A stretch of DNA of 64,000 bases, taken from assembly GCA_036897525.1 (NCBI GenBank), contig JAYMTJ010000002.1, positions 124,001 through 188,000 on the forward strand, read 5' to 3'. This DNA is from Pelargonium x hortorum (taxonomy: Eukaryota; Streptophyta; Magnoliopsida; Geraniales; Geraniaceae). Numbering within the stretch: position 1 is the first letter of the stretch; the number at the start of each line of letters is the position of its first letter. Both the position numbers and the translations under genes were made by a program. The notes under the pieces are model-generated. The model searched no databases and had not been told where the DNA came from. It saw only the letters and a list, made by a program, of their open reading frames with translations. Positions 10,307-22,407 of this stretch are shown here, one piece after another.

Positions 10307-11730
10307 GTAATAAACAAACTATAATCACAGTCCTCACTATTATAGATTAAGTCCCAGAAGCCCTCTTGAAAAAACTATATTCTTTGCCCTCAATAAGCGC
10401 TATACTTCGCGCCGAAAAGTTAGTCCATTTCTGAAGAACATACCCAAGTAGACCTCATACATATAAGTTGTGGTTTTATCAATTTACGTAATCTTTCCTC
10501 GAATTTTTTTTCTTTACTATTAGTTGGTGCTTCCTCTTTAGCTTTGAGAAAAGCTTTTTAACGAAACCCACTTTCGGTCATTTTTTAGGGAGGGCTCTTA
10601 CTTTTTTTTTAACCGGATAGAGAGGGGCCTAAGGTGCGAAAGGTTCTCAATGTTGAGCTGTTCTTATTATTTAAAGAAGGAAGTCCTTTTTATGCAATTA
10701 AGGATTCTATGAATGAACACTCTAGAGATAGATAAGATAAATTCAAAAAAAGTCTAGCTAGCTTCATATGGATTAGGCCTCAAAATACCAGATCCTGTCA
10801 TTTTTCAACTAAGATAAGAAGAACTTGAGGTATATCACAAGGGTTTTGAACCATGTCATTAAGCACTACTAAACTACCTTAAATTTAGTAACTTTTCTAG
10901 AAAAAAATGAGCTTTCCCTGAACACTTTATGTACGAGTCCTATGTCTTTTTTTGATGAGGTTCCATGTTCTAATATTTGTATTCCTTGAGCCAGCCACCA
11001 TAAATAATCCGCGTCAATTTTTTTTTTAGTAAAAAGAATTTTAGGGTTCTCCTAATGATGGAAATGGCTAACTCTCTCTCTTTTCGTTCTGAATTGGATA
11101 TGAGGAATAAATATACTTGAGACCCGTGTTTTCGGATCATAAAATTAGAAAAAAGTCTTTAATTTGGGAATTCCTTTAATATTTAACAAGGACTCTCCTT
11201 ATATATTTACCAGGATCCTGGCATTGTACAAATCAAAATTTGTATTATCTTCTTAAGAGGATTCTTTAGAGGTTCTTAGTCGAGTATTACTATAAGTTAC
11301 AAAATAACCTAATTATCTCTTTATCCTAGTAGCTTTAGCACTCAATTTTATATGTAAACATCTAGAATTGACCGGAACTTTTTTAATAGGTAGCTATTAA
11401 GGAGTAAGGAGGCTGTTATTACTACAAGTATAATAAGAGCTTTTCAGGATTTTCTAAGAATACTTTTTAGAGAATCCGCTGTTAACTTAGTTAGTCTTAT
11501 CTCTTTAGTAAAGTAAAAGCCGGCAAATAGAAAGAAACGAACCCAAACTGCAAGCACTCCCTTTTATGCTCCCCGAAGCCGCTTTCTATTTATTAGGGAA
11601 CATGTTTAGTTCGAACTTGGGAATAATCCCGCACAAAAAAAAGATTGAAGTTATGCCCCCTTATAAAAATGTAGTTGAAACATAAAAGCCGAAGAGAAGA
11701 ATTAGGGCCCCTTTATTCCCCTTCTCGACC
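10307..11730. other. Non-coding segment after trnW
   Basis: About 1.4 kb without a recognisable gene. A minus-strand stretch near 10840-10880 faintly resembles a tRNA (GGTTCAAAACCC after TTTAGTAGTG), but it is too short to call. Confidence 0.5.
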
Positions 11731-11739
11731 GGTAAAGGA

Positions 11740-11756
11740 ATAACATAAACGGATTC
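11740..11756 (+). repeat. 17-nt dispersed repeat, copy 2
   Basis: Identical to 9916-9932 (ATAACATAAACGGATTC). It lies at the left edge of a 0.8 kb island with less homopolymer and more mixed composition than its surroundings. Confidence 0.6.
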
Positions 11757-11878
11757 TTTAGAACCCTGCAAACTATAAGACCTCCTAGCTAAAGAAAGCC
11801 TGCCAATCAGAGTGTTTGCATAGCTATCGAAGTCAAGTAGACGAAGGAATGTGAACTAGAATGTCTAAGAGCTAGCAT

Positions 11879-11910
11879 GGAATTTCATGTAAGCAAGCTT
11901 ACATGGTTCC
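11879..11910. repeat. Strong hairpin / inverted repeat
   Basis: CATGTAAGC and GCTTACATG are perfectly complementary across a 2-nt AA spacer. The stem continues, after a 2-nt bulge, as GGAAT against GTTCC. This makes about 14 base pairs in 32 nt. Candidate roles are an RNA 3'-end stabilising stem or a recombination cruciform. No gene adjoins it, so the role is unknown. Confidence 0.6.
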
Positions 11911-14835
11911 TTCTTAGCAGTAGAATACCAATACTGTGAAAAGTGGAGCTCTGGAGGTAGTTTTCCTTCTTGAACAAGATAGAACCTCTCGCTATACCAT
12001 CACCTAAAAGGGGTCCTTTTTAGGGAAATTCGGGAGGGTAAAAGTCTAGGAAGCCCGGGTAAAGGTATTTAAGGATGAGGGATTACACCCTTGACATGCT
12101 AGAGAGTGGCTTTGACTGGGCTTGATAGAGATCGAGTTAAGGGTGTTCCTAAGAGTTTGGTAGACTTATTAGAATCGATTATAAGAAAAGAGAAGAGCGT
12201 ACCCTGTGAGTGTGTTCCTTAGAGTTAGTTTGGTGGTATTAATAGATTGACTCAGTACCATTGACAGAGCTTTGATCTGTTAGCAAGTGAGGGAATCCTT
12301 AGCTTGGGTTAGATAGAAGTGATGCTTATAAGGTGGTAGAGAAGCTTCCTCAGTAGGGATATAATATAAGAGAGTAAATTACTGGGACTGACTTCTATTC
12401 CTTATTTAGTTATATACCTTGCTAGCATAGTAAGCGCAAGCTACAGTATCTAGCAGAGCTGACAAGTGGAAAGTGCTTTCATTCAATTGATTGAGAGGGT
12501 TGGTACCTCGGCATTACTTGATTTAGTCCTAACTAGTTTGTTTCTTTAAGTCTTTCCTTTTTATTATAATGAATAAACCCCTTATAAGCGAAATAACTTG
12601 CTCTTTCTTAGAAACAGCATTTGTTATGCTTTATTTTATGGGTGACATAGGCTTAAAGAAATCAAATTGATTGAGAGTCTAATTAGCGAGCGCGAAGTTG
12701 TTAGTGTTCCAGTGAGGTGGTGTTGTCAAATAAAGAGCATTGATTATATAAATCGGGTAGTAAAGAGGAGTTTTTTTAGAAACTGGTACGTACACAAAAA
12801 CTTTAGTTTGCATTCGTTTATGTGCCATAACATACTATATAGATGCAGTAGCAACAAGCTTTACACTAGCAAGAGTTCTTTTCATTACACCAAAACCTAA
12901 ACACAGTCTTTCCTCTATGTATTTTCGTATCAAGGTCAATACCTCAATTCTGTACATTACATCCCGAGTGAAATCTTACTACTACAAATAGGGAAACCGT
13001 AGACTTCGTTGCTATATTAAAGAAAGTCTCTTAAGACTCTGTGCTTAAAAAAGAGTTAACAAGCACTAGAATTTTAATTACTTTAACTTTTGCTGAAATA
13101 GGGCCCCAGTTTTGTAAAAGCCCTGTACTTTCGTTCAAATTCGGGGTGTACATTTAGAGTGTAGGATTCTCTTTAGTTTTGGTTATAGGTTAATCCTAGT
13201 ATTTGGTATATGCTATAGCTGAGTAACTTTAGAAACTTTTGCAAATTTATAGCGGGCCGGGACTTTAAGATTCGTTTATTCGGGGTGTTGCTAGACCTAA
13301 AATCCCCGAAAAGATTGACCTAAATAAGGTTTTTTAATGCCTATGTTTTGCGGAATTCCTTAAGTGTCTCTCTTTAGCTTTTTGTTTATATGCATAAACT
13401 TTGGGCTCTTTACAACTTAAGGATTGTAATACGGAGTGTAAATAGAATCCACTGCGAGAGCTACTTTCATATCATATAATTCATACTTTTGTTGCGGTCT
13501 ATTACTTCAATTTAATAAGGCCTTTCAGTTTAACAGCACCCCGATTACTAGTAGCTTAAGCTTAGCCAGTTTAAGTGGGGAAATCGATAAAGTTTAAGCT
13601 CTCATTAATTAGCGGAAACCTTAAGATAAGAGCTGTATTGTTAGAGTGGTATTCCTTGTCTTATTGTGCGTAGTTTACTTTATAGGAATAGATAGTTAAT
13701 AGATAGGAGTTTATAGCTTTCATTTAATAAGGTGTAATGTAATTGAGGGAGTCCCGCTCTCAGGCTCCGCTGTACAGCCCCTCGATTCCATATTTGTCAT
13801 GTGGATAATATACACAAACTACTATGAAACTTATACGCGCCTTAAGCGAATCCCGTTGGAATAGATAAGAAGAGTGCCCTTTATAATCTCAGTGCTACTA
13901 CTTTATATATTGCAAAGACATTCCTCATATTTACCCGTTCCCAAAAGCAAACCTATCTAAGAAATCTACAATTGAGGATTCCGGGAGTATTCTTTAGTAA
14001 GTCAAATTGGCGTGTACCCAAGGAGTTAGCGTATTTTCCATAGGGGTGCACCCTTGTAGTAGGGAGAAAGCCTTAGATTACAGTACTTGCTTTAAATTAG
14101 GTTCTAGCTAGTAAGAAAAAAGAAGTGACAGGAAATAAAAAGGATAGTATAAATATTAGAGCGGAGGTCAATTCTACTACAAGATCTTGAACAATAAACA
14201 AGCTTACAAGTACGAGTATAAACCTTCTTTCTTTAGAAGGTGCAAGTTTCGTACACTTTATATAATATTCTACTTCAGCTGGCATAGGATTTCCTTAGGC
14301 TGAGAGTTATCTTATTAATAGGTAGTTGTGGGGATTGACTACGTCTTGGAAAACTCGGGGTTATTCTAGACTCTCGAATTCCTTTTGAATAGGTAAAGCT
14401 AAGTATGAATGAGGTTGAAAGGATTCGATTGCTATATATCTGGGCTGGGTATTTTAGTATACATTTCAAAAAGGGATTTGATTTTACGGGGCTTTTCTAT
14501 AAGGGGAAAGGGTATCCACCTTCATAAGAAGGAGAAATTTCTGAGTTAATAAATAGTAAACTCGATAGACATCAGTCCCGTTCCTTAGTGCTGTAAAATG
14601 GCTTTAGTTTACCCCGCTTAGAAAACAAGGGTTTTAAGTAACGAGAGCTCTTTCATTTTAATAGAGCGTTCTAATAAATCCCCGGTAATAGAGGGTTAGC
14701 CCCCCTCGTTAACGATAAGCTACGCTGGAGGAATTCCCCTTAGCCTATAAAGAAAGGGAGACTACCTAATAACAAGTAATACAATTTCTTAATTTATATA
14801 ACTATATATTAGTACGGACTGCCCCCCCTTTGGTA

Positions 14836-15156
14836 ATGAATGTGCTCATAAATAACACAGACACTTACAACAAGCAACAAGTTTTAAGCACTTCAATTTT
14901 ATTAGTTTTAACAAAACACGAGGGATCTCTGTATGAGTTATTCTATCTTTACAAGGGCCTCTTAAGCAGTGCGCCTATAGGGACACACTTTTTTCTCAAT
15001 ACCATATTTCATAAGGATACGTACTCTACTATGTATATCGTATATCTTTACGATATAGAAAAGCTCCTATATAAAAGAAAAGAAAAGATTAGGACAAAAC
15101 GCCACCAGTGTCCCTATAGCCTTGCAAACTCCCTTAGGGATTCTCTTGGAATATAA
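14836..15156 (+). CDS. Unrecognised ORF, 106 codons
   Basis: An open frame from ATG at 14836 (TTG two codons earlier). The predicted protein is hydrophilic to mixed, with a Lys/Arg-rich C-terminal third (KRKEKIRTKRH) after a Tyr-rich middle. No family is recognised and no neighbour helps. At this base composition a few frames over 100 codons are expected by chance in 64 kb, so it is listed only because it is among the longest. Confidence 0.12.
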   Translation: MNVLINNTDTYNKQQVLSTSILLVLTKHEGSLYELFYLYKGLLSSAPIGTHFFLNTIFHKDTYSTMYIVYLYDIEKLLYKRKEKIRTKRHQCPYSLANSLRDSLGI

Positions 15157-18100
15157 GGCTCCTATGTGGTTGTCCTCATATACTTAGAAATTGACTAAAC
15201 TTATTTTATTTACTTTAATAACTCCAAAATTGACAAGAGTCCTCTTTTAGCCTACTGGGATTTTGCTAACAAGATATACCAACCCCCAAAAAAGAATATC
15301 GGGATTTAACTTCAAAGCTGGAGCTCTCTTGTACAATTTCCAGTATGGGTTCCCCCAATCCCAATAGACGACTATAATTTGTCTTATTTATATATCTCAA
15401 TTTCTTAACTGTAGTCTGTAGTAAGGACTCTTGTTGCGCCTTCTTCTTACCACCGGTTTCCTGCTTTCAGTATTATATTTAGAAGAGTTCTCGCCTACTA
15501 GCTCGGGATCCTTTGTATGAGGAAAAAGGTGCTCCGCTAAAACTTGTAAATAAAAACATTACTTTTGTGAAAAGACAGCTCGCTGCTAGGAGTATAGTTC
15601 TCTATAAGCCCTGTCTACATTAAGAAATAGATTGTCTTAAGTCCCTTTTCAATTTATAGGGTTGGAACTAAAATAAATAACAAAATATCTTAGAGAGCGG
15701 GTCCTAGCGGAAAAACCCGATAAAGTAAAACCTTTGTAATAAATAATTCCAAATTACAAGAAATTTTTAGTCAATCACAAAACCAAATAGGGTTTGTTTT
15801 TTGAAGGGATACCTGCGACTTAATTAACATTACATACACACGCCTTTTATACTCTTGTCTAAATACAAGATATATAAATCTATTGGAAAGGCTTGGAGGC
15901 TCCAACATCGAGCACCCTGGGATTCTTCACAAACACCAAGTGTATTTAGAGTCAAATGATATAAAATAGTATCCATTTAAGACAAAGAAATTCCTTTGGT
16001 TTAAAGCACAAAAGCTTCAATTCAAAACCGATAAAAGGAATTTATCTACTTTATAATATAGTACAAAGAATCTTATGGATTGAACTTTTTATTCTATAAA
16101 ATCCTGTTTAGCGAAATCCCGGAAACGAGACCCCGGGACCCTCCGTAAAAAAGCCGAGAACTCGAGTAGTACGAAACGAGCTTTTAATGCTGGTGGGTAT
16201 ATAAATTGAGTATATATTGGAGGAGCTCCATCTATATAAAAAAAAAGAGAGTCTTATCATAATATAAATTACAGGTTTAGGTTTCGTTTAGAAAACGAAG
16301 TCCTTGAAAAAGCCTTAAAATAACTTTAGTGATTGTAACAAAAAAGCAAATTCTACGACCCTTTATGTATGTGCGCTATAACCCTTCTTTAACAAACCAA
16401 ACCACACACCACTACTTATATTTACTAAAGTTTTGATGCAGCTAATCTCTCTTAAAGAACTTGTTAGGGTATAACAAATACTGTGAGAGAGAACCCCGCA
16501 AGCTCTTTTTCATTAGCAAGTGGAGATAGTCTTATTCCAGGTAAGTACTCCAAACTCAAAAAAAGGAAGAATTTGTATGCGAGAAATGAAATAAGGGTTA
16601 TTAGAAAGGAATCCCTTTCTATTAAGTAAAACTGAGCTTGTCAATTTGCAATAATATGGGTCCCCGTTTCATAGAATATAAGAAAGGGTGGATACCTTCA
16701 CCTAGAGACGTAATATTAAAACCCCCTGACAGAACATTTTTCTCCCCGGAAACTGCAAAAGAAAAACTTGACTATGCAAAAATTCCAAGGGTATAAGGGT
16801 TTTTTCTTAGCTTACTAGACTCCTGTTCGAGCTCGCACTGTGTTCCTACTTGCTTGGCATACTGACTGGGAAGCTCTTCCTGAGCTAATGAGCTTTCCTT
16901 GGAGGTCCTTGACTTTCAAGGTTTACAAGTTGTGAGATCGAGTTGCTTATTATTCGTTAGCTTAAGGGTAGAGTCCTAAAGAATGAAAGAAGCAGATAGT
17001 TTACCTGCTATACAAGCTAAAGCAATCTGTTTCCGGTAAAGTGTAAAGCTAGAAATTCTCGGAGTTAGTAAACAAGGAAGCCTTTTCTTAAGACCTTCGT
17101 TTTAGTTAGTCTCTTTTGTACTAGTTATTCTAGTAAGTCAAGAAAGAAACTTTTTATCCCTAAATAAAATGACATTATCCTAAAAAGGGGGATTTCCGTG
17201 GTATATGTATCAGTCTCAAGAGCTGCTCGTAAAAGGTAAATAGAAATAGGAACTTTGTTTATTCTAACTCCGGAAATGCTGTAAAAGAACTATACAATAG
17301 GAAAACTTTTAGGATATAACTAAATCTAAGGGACTTTGTTTCCTTTATACCGGGGATTTACTACACGAGTGTAACACTTTTCGAATTTTTTACTTATTAA
17401 CATTTCGGCGAGCCTTTTCCCAACCTAATAGGACTGGCTTATCCTGGAAATTCCTTATTATCTACTTCTAGTTTGTTTGCTAATTTGACTTTCTTAATCT
17501 TAATCAGTCAGTACTAACCGTAAACTTGTATACCAAAAGAGCTTAGTCCTATTTTTTTAGAGGGCTCCATACCCCACACCTATTAGTTAGAATTCTTTAG
17601 CCAAGTTAGGACTTTTCCGACTCCTCTTAACTTTTTTTTGAAACCGCGTAGAAGTTAGAACTCATTTTTAAGTTTTCTAGAGAATTCAGGAATCAAAATC
17701 ACTGGGATAAAGATATTTTTTACTCAAAAAAATTAGGATAGGAATACTCTAAAAGAAAAGGATTAAATACTAAACCCCATGCTAGCCGGAGAATCTCTAA
17801 ACTTTTTTTTCTCTTGATTGGGGATTAAACCTTATCCTTTATCTACAGCATTTTACAAACCCTTCGCCGACCCTAAGTTATCTGACTCTAATATTTTGAC
17901 AAGCTTCCACTGTAAGCACAAGTTGAGGGACTCTAGGGTGTAAAAGGATTTTCATTAGGATAAGTTAGTAGCCTTAGAAAGAGGGAGTGCTTTTTACCAG
18001 TATCCTATTACAGGGGCCTAAAAGATAAGAAGGAAGGAAGGTATAGCAGCCATGTAAGTAGTTGTTTCAGATATGTTTCTATTACTAGGCAAGTCTCTTA

Positions 18101-18640
18101 AGGTGGTTCGAAAATAGGAGTCCTTTTCTATTTCACTGAAGTTCTCTCTAGGATAGATCTTGCAGTACATACGCGATAGATACTTCTCAGAGTATAGTAG
18201 TATAAAATAGAGATGCAAAGTATTTCTTAAGACCTACGTGCTATCCTACTTGCTATAAAGGGTTTTTTGTTCTATGGGCATTAATTTATAGAAAAGCTTT
18301 TCTTCTCTCTTACTGATACCGCATTTTGCCGATTCCTTAAAGTCGAGGGAATGCTAAGTTCAGTGCTAAGAAACTTGAGTCTTACTAATTATTTCCTTTT
18401 TTGGAATGAATTCTAGAATCAAGAAAGTAAAGTAGCTAAGCTCGCGTAAAATCTAGGGCGACTTGGGTAATTGCCCGCTTCTAGGCCTGTAAAAAGGGCG
18501 GCTTCTTCAATTCAAAGTCCTCGGAGACTCCTTGATAGCGTGTAGGAAGACGTAAAAAGCGCCTATTAGCACAAACTTAGACTGGCTTCTTTTATTAAGA
18601 AGTACAGACATTGAGGTTTCCTTATTCATAAACGTGAAAA

Positions 18641-18703
18641 CTCGTATTAATTAGCTATTAGCTCGTATTAATTAGCTATTAGCTCGTATTAATTAGCTAT
18701 TAG
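18641..18703 (+). repeat. Perfect tandem repeat, 3 x 21 bp
   Basis: Three exact head-to-tail copies of a 21-bp unit starting CTCGTATTAATTAGC, with no variation between copies. That implies recent slippage or duplication, unlike the decayed repeats elsewhere. The unit contains AATTAGCTATTAG and has no coding sense. It is a good candidate for a length-variable marker. Confidence 0.9.
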
Positions 18704-19917
18704 ACTGCCTAACAAAATGCATTTCTATTTCCCTAGCAAACTCAATCTAGCTTCTAATAACCCCTTATTACAGCTGGTTTGACGAGTAGAGTCCAACTTG
18801 TTAAGTAAAAAGTACCTTATACGGGTGTGCCAGACAAAGCTCGGTCCTTCGAGGAATGGAATTGAGATCCACATTAAAATGAAAGCCTAGGGGGTATGTA
18901 TGCCTGTTATCGCTAAAGCATTCATTGGAATAATACGGCATAGTCTTTCCTTCTCGCACCTTAGAGTAGAGTTTATAAAACATAGGGAAGGCCTTTAGAT
19001 TTAGCATGTTTTAATACTCTTTTTCCGGGCAGAGCTGCGGAAGTTACATCTATATTTTTATGGAAATATTATACTTCAAAGAACAATAATAAAGGAAAAT
19101 GTAAATATTCTAAATTCTGTAAGACCTAAGTAAAAAAACTCTGAGATATAGAAAATTGTTGTGTAACATGTGCTATGGCAAGAAATCTTGGTTAAATTCA
19201 ACTATAAAGTACCCTAGGCCCCTCCCCCTGGCGCCCCTAACAGTTTTACCAGCCTCTATTCTAGAAAATAGAAAGAACTTGCTAAAGCCGATCTTTACTG
19301 AATAATAAAAAAAAAGAGGCACTGAATAACGAATAACGAGACCTCTAAAGACCCTTACAAAATAAAGGAATTAAACCTTTACAAATATCTAACTTTAAAA
19401 GAAGTATCGAAACGCTTGTATAAATATTGTTGGGCTAGGCTTTTTTCTTGTAACTAGGGTCTTTTCCAAAGGACTGAATAGGAGGCATTGGGTTTTTTAT
19501 AAATAGGTATACTGAAATTATACATTAAAAAGTGAAATGTACCATGTTTAAGGAGTTTCTGGAGTCTTAAGAAGAAGTCAATCCCATTAGGAGGGCTTTA
19601 TAGAAGCTAAACCCTTTATTATAGAACAGGTTTACTAATAAATAGTTGCCGGGCTATCCGGCGTTTCTTTAGTAAGAGGAAGTCCCAATTTAAAATGAAA
19701 TAGAACAACAAAACATTGCCCTTCAAAACTGGATCAGGAAGAAAACTACCTATAGCTTCGTTAGCTATACCTGTATTTCTTTGTATTAGTTACTCTATTA
19801 GTTAGACAAAAAGAGTATAACCCATAAAAGATAAGAAAGGTAGAACTCATAAAAAATACAGCCCATAAGACAGACTTTAATAGCTAGTAATAGGTAGAGA
19901 GATAAAGAGAAGTAATT

Positions 19918-20041
19918 CTAGTTATTGTAATTCCTGTATTCTGTAGTCTATTAGGTATCTATTACTCATAGTATAGTAATATTAAGTAAGGTAACCTCTT
20001 GTCTTATTTGCAGCTAGCACTATGTAGAGGAGTAAGCCTTA
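19918..20041 (+). repeat. R1 dispersed repeat, copy 1
   Basis: 19918-19966 (CTAGTTAT..GTAATT..GTATTC..AGTCTATTAG.TATCTATTACT) matches 34329-34379 at most positions with a few small indels. Its right end, 20023-20041 (TGTAGAGGAGTAAGCCTTA), is identical to 44261-44279. Family R1 is named only for this window. I do not recognise it as a known element. Confidence 0.6.
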
Positions 20042-20635
20042 GTAGTCTAGAGAAGTGTTTTAGAAAAAAAGAGAAAATAGGGAACTCTAAGCCGCTTTTA
20101 AGCTTAAGCAAAAGCCCTACTACTAGGAAAAATTCTGGGAATCTTAAAATATACCCTTATCCTAGAAAGCTCCTAATTTCTCTAAATATGTAGTACGGTT
20201 TAGTACTTTTCGCGTTTAAGATTAGGTTACCTCAAGCATTGATTCACACTAAATCTAAAGAGTTAGCGGCTTTTAATATTCTCCCTTTCTGTCTCGTTAT
20301 GCCCCCTTTTTTCAACCGGGAACTGACACAAAATTTGTACGTTTGTTATATTCAGTTTCTCGTGCTAGTAAATAATACGAAACCTAGGCTCTCCTATTTA
20401 TTAATATTAAGGAAGTTAGTTTTTTTGCTCAATTTAGAAACTAAACTACTTTTAAAATGAATACAGAAATGGAGCCCTAAAAAATGTTAATTAGAAATTC
20501 TTTTATATAGTACAGCAGAAAACCTTTTGTTTTGTGAGGATCGGGTAACCGAAATTTTGTGTCTCTATTAAATAAAGGGACACTCTTGATTTGGGTCTAC
20601 TTAGTCTTTTTTTCCTGATTTAGTTTAGGCTGCTA

Positions 20636-20656
20636 CTATACTATACTATACTATAC
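20636..20656 (+). repeat. CTATA microsatellite
   Basis: Four tandem copies of the pentamer CTATA plus a trailing C in non-coding DNA. Confidence 0.8.
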
Positions 20657-21264
20657 CCTTATTTAAGTATATTAATTAAAGGACTTCTAGAACCAGGGAA
20701 TCTCTGTCACAAGCATAGAGGCCCCCTTTCTTAGAATAATCGAGAATTTCCTCTACGATAAAGGATTCGACTATTGGCTATCAAACAAGGTTTGCGGGAT
20801 CCCTTCTTTGTCAAGAGCAATCTTATTTCGTATCAGACCTTTTGGTCTTCCTATTATCCTAAATCTGGATGCATATCCTTTGATTTTTTTCTTACAGGGC
20901 TTCTATTATACGTCTTTATTCACAGAAATTCCTTCCATTTACCTTCCTCAGCTTAGTCAAACCAGTTTCATAAAAAAGCCTCCTGTATATTCTATTTTAA
21001 TCCGTTCAAAAGATCTCTAAATTCTATCTATATTAACCATTCCCAAATAAAGGAGACTAAATATATCCACCAACTCTTCAACTGATCAAACAAAGAATGG
21101 AGACTTTTCACGTACTTTCTCTTCCTTTCTAGATACTGGTATACAAAATTGACTTATCCTAAGAGAACCTAGATTGATTGATTGATTATATGTACCAAAT
21201 TAAGCGAATAAGTTTTTTTATCTAAAAGAAAATATCTCGATAAACTGAATTCTATCGCAAAGTT

Positions 21265-21283
21265 GTAATCACTTAGATAATGA
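21265..21283 (-). repeat. R4 short motif copy
   Basis: The minus strand reads TCATTATCTAAGTGATTAC, a copy of the short R4 motif whose core is TTTATCTAAGTGATT. The motif recurs at about nine places in the window. Confidence 0.4.
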
Positions 21284-22235
21284 ATAAACTAATATTCATA
21301 TTATGCATCTACAAAGGGAAGCTTTCAAGCTAGGGGCAAGAGTTATTCTTTGGATTCTGAGAACTCGGTCCTTAACTTTTTCACCGTCCGAAACGAAAGT
21401 GGGTCCTATTTAGAAAATACTTAGAGCTCCTTAAAATCTTTACTCGGATAAATGAAGTATATGTGTTAGGTATCTGCTAATAAAATGAAACTGAACTAAA
21501 AAGAGGCCTTAGTCCTCGGGTTAACAGCCTTTAGACTACTTGCTTTTAAAAAATATCTTGCATGCACTAATTTATATAGCCAAGGGGGGGCTCCTGCGGA
21601 TCCTGTCGAAACAGGAAAGAACGAAAATCTTTATACATAAGAGTTTGTTATCTCACTTTATACTTCTTTGTTTATCTAATTACCAGAACTGCCCTTTTTA
21701 TATTGAAACTAAAACGTAAGTCTTACTCTTGGAATGCCTGAGGTTCAAACCAAATAAGCTTTTTTTTACTAAGCGCCTTTATCAAAAGAAGTTCTGTGGA
21801 AATCCTGGCTAACTAAATAGAAGTTAAACTCTAACTAGAACTAGACATTTAGTATAAAATTCGTTCGTTATGCCCCTTTTTTTTTAATAAGATCCATTTA
21901 TCGGAAGAATAGACAGCTCGTAAAGTACGTTAAAACTTGGTGGGTAAGACTCAAAAGATGTAAGTTTACTGAGTCAATTTTACGTTTAAATAAAGTGATA
22001 TGGTTTAATAGACCAGAAGCCCTTTCGTACTATCTCTGAGTAAGCGAGAGAACCAGAGACAAAACTTGCTAAGCCGATGGGCAAAGAAAGGAGTCATTCA
22101 AGAAAAAACAACTCAATCCAGTAGAGTACTAAAATACGGCGGAAAGCTCTATATAGCTTTCATTTCAGGAAGACGTATTCCTCAGAAAAGGACTTTCGCC
22201 ATACTAATAAGGAGTTGAGGTATTCTGTACTATAG

Positions 22236-22295
22236 CAAGAGAATGCAATTCGAACTCTTGCATACAACCCGGCACTTTACCGGCTATAACATGAG
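22236..22295 (-). pseudogene. trnQ-like tRNA fragment
   Basis: The minus strand reads TTATAGCC, then GGTAAAG, then ATGCAAGAGTTCGAAT. This resembles the D arm and T arm of trnQ (TATAGCC..GGTAAGG..ATGCAAAGGTTCGAAT) with about 15 nt of the anticodon region missing. Its T-arm side has become a perfect 7-bp hairpin (GCAAGAG / CTCTTGC, 22236-22262). It is a degraded relic, a second trnQ-like copy beside that at 3530. Confidence 0.4.
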
Positions 22296-22344
22296 TTAAT
22301 AAAAATCTTGTTAGTTTTTAATGAAAATTACGTAATTATTATTT

Positions 22345-22407
22345 ACGACGGCAGTTCTCGAACCTAGGTAAGGGTTAATCCCCTCTGCTCTGCTTATTAG
22401 AGTACAT
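22345..22407 (-). pseudogene. Weak tRNA relic, possibly trnN-like
   Basis: The minus strand reads CAGAGCAGAGGGGATTAACCCT then CTAGGTTCGAGA within about 45 nt. A 4-bp anticodon-like stem (AGGG/CCCT) encloses GATTAA, where trnN has a GTT anticodon. The T stem does not close and no acceptor pairing is seen. It lies within 50 bp of the trnQ-like fragment on the same strand, so the pair may be remains of one tRNA cluster. Confidence 0.25.

Larger units (their letters stand above)
11757..18640. other. Long non-coding stretch with a repeat island at its left end
   Basis: About 6.9 kb with no recognisable gene. 11.75-12.5 kb is island-like: words such as GCTAGCAT and ATACCATC-CCTA recur at 33.1 and 61.25 kb. 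From 12.6 kb on it is desert-like. Open frames at 12667-12900, 14097-14285, 14275-14469 and 18018-18218 lack motifs and are within the chance length range. Confidence 0.5.
18704..22235. other. Non-coding stretch with R1 repeat
   Basis: About 3.5 kb with no recognisable gene. It contains an R1 repeat copy at 19918-20041 and a CTATA microsatellite at 20636-20656. Overlapping frames at 20774-21020 are short and without motifs. Confidence 0.5.

Noticed and set aside
10840-10880. Minus-strand tRNA-like stretch with GGTTCAAAACCC
   Set aside because: Only about 50 nt between the possible acceptor strands and no anticodon stem.
18641-18703. CRISPR-like array
   Set aside because: Units are contiguous without spacers; it is a plain tandem repeat, and no Cas gene or other repeat-spacer pattern exists in the window.
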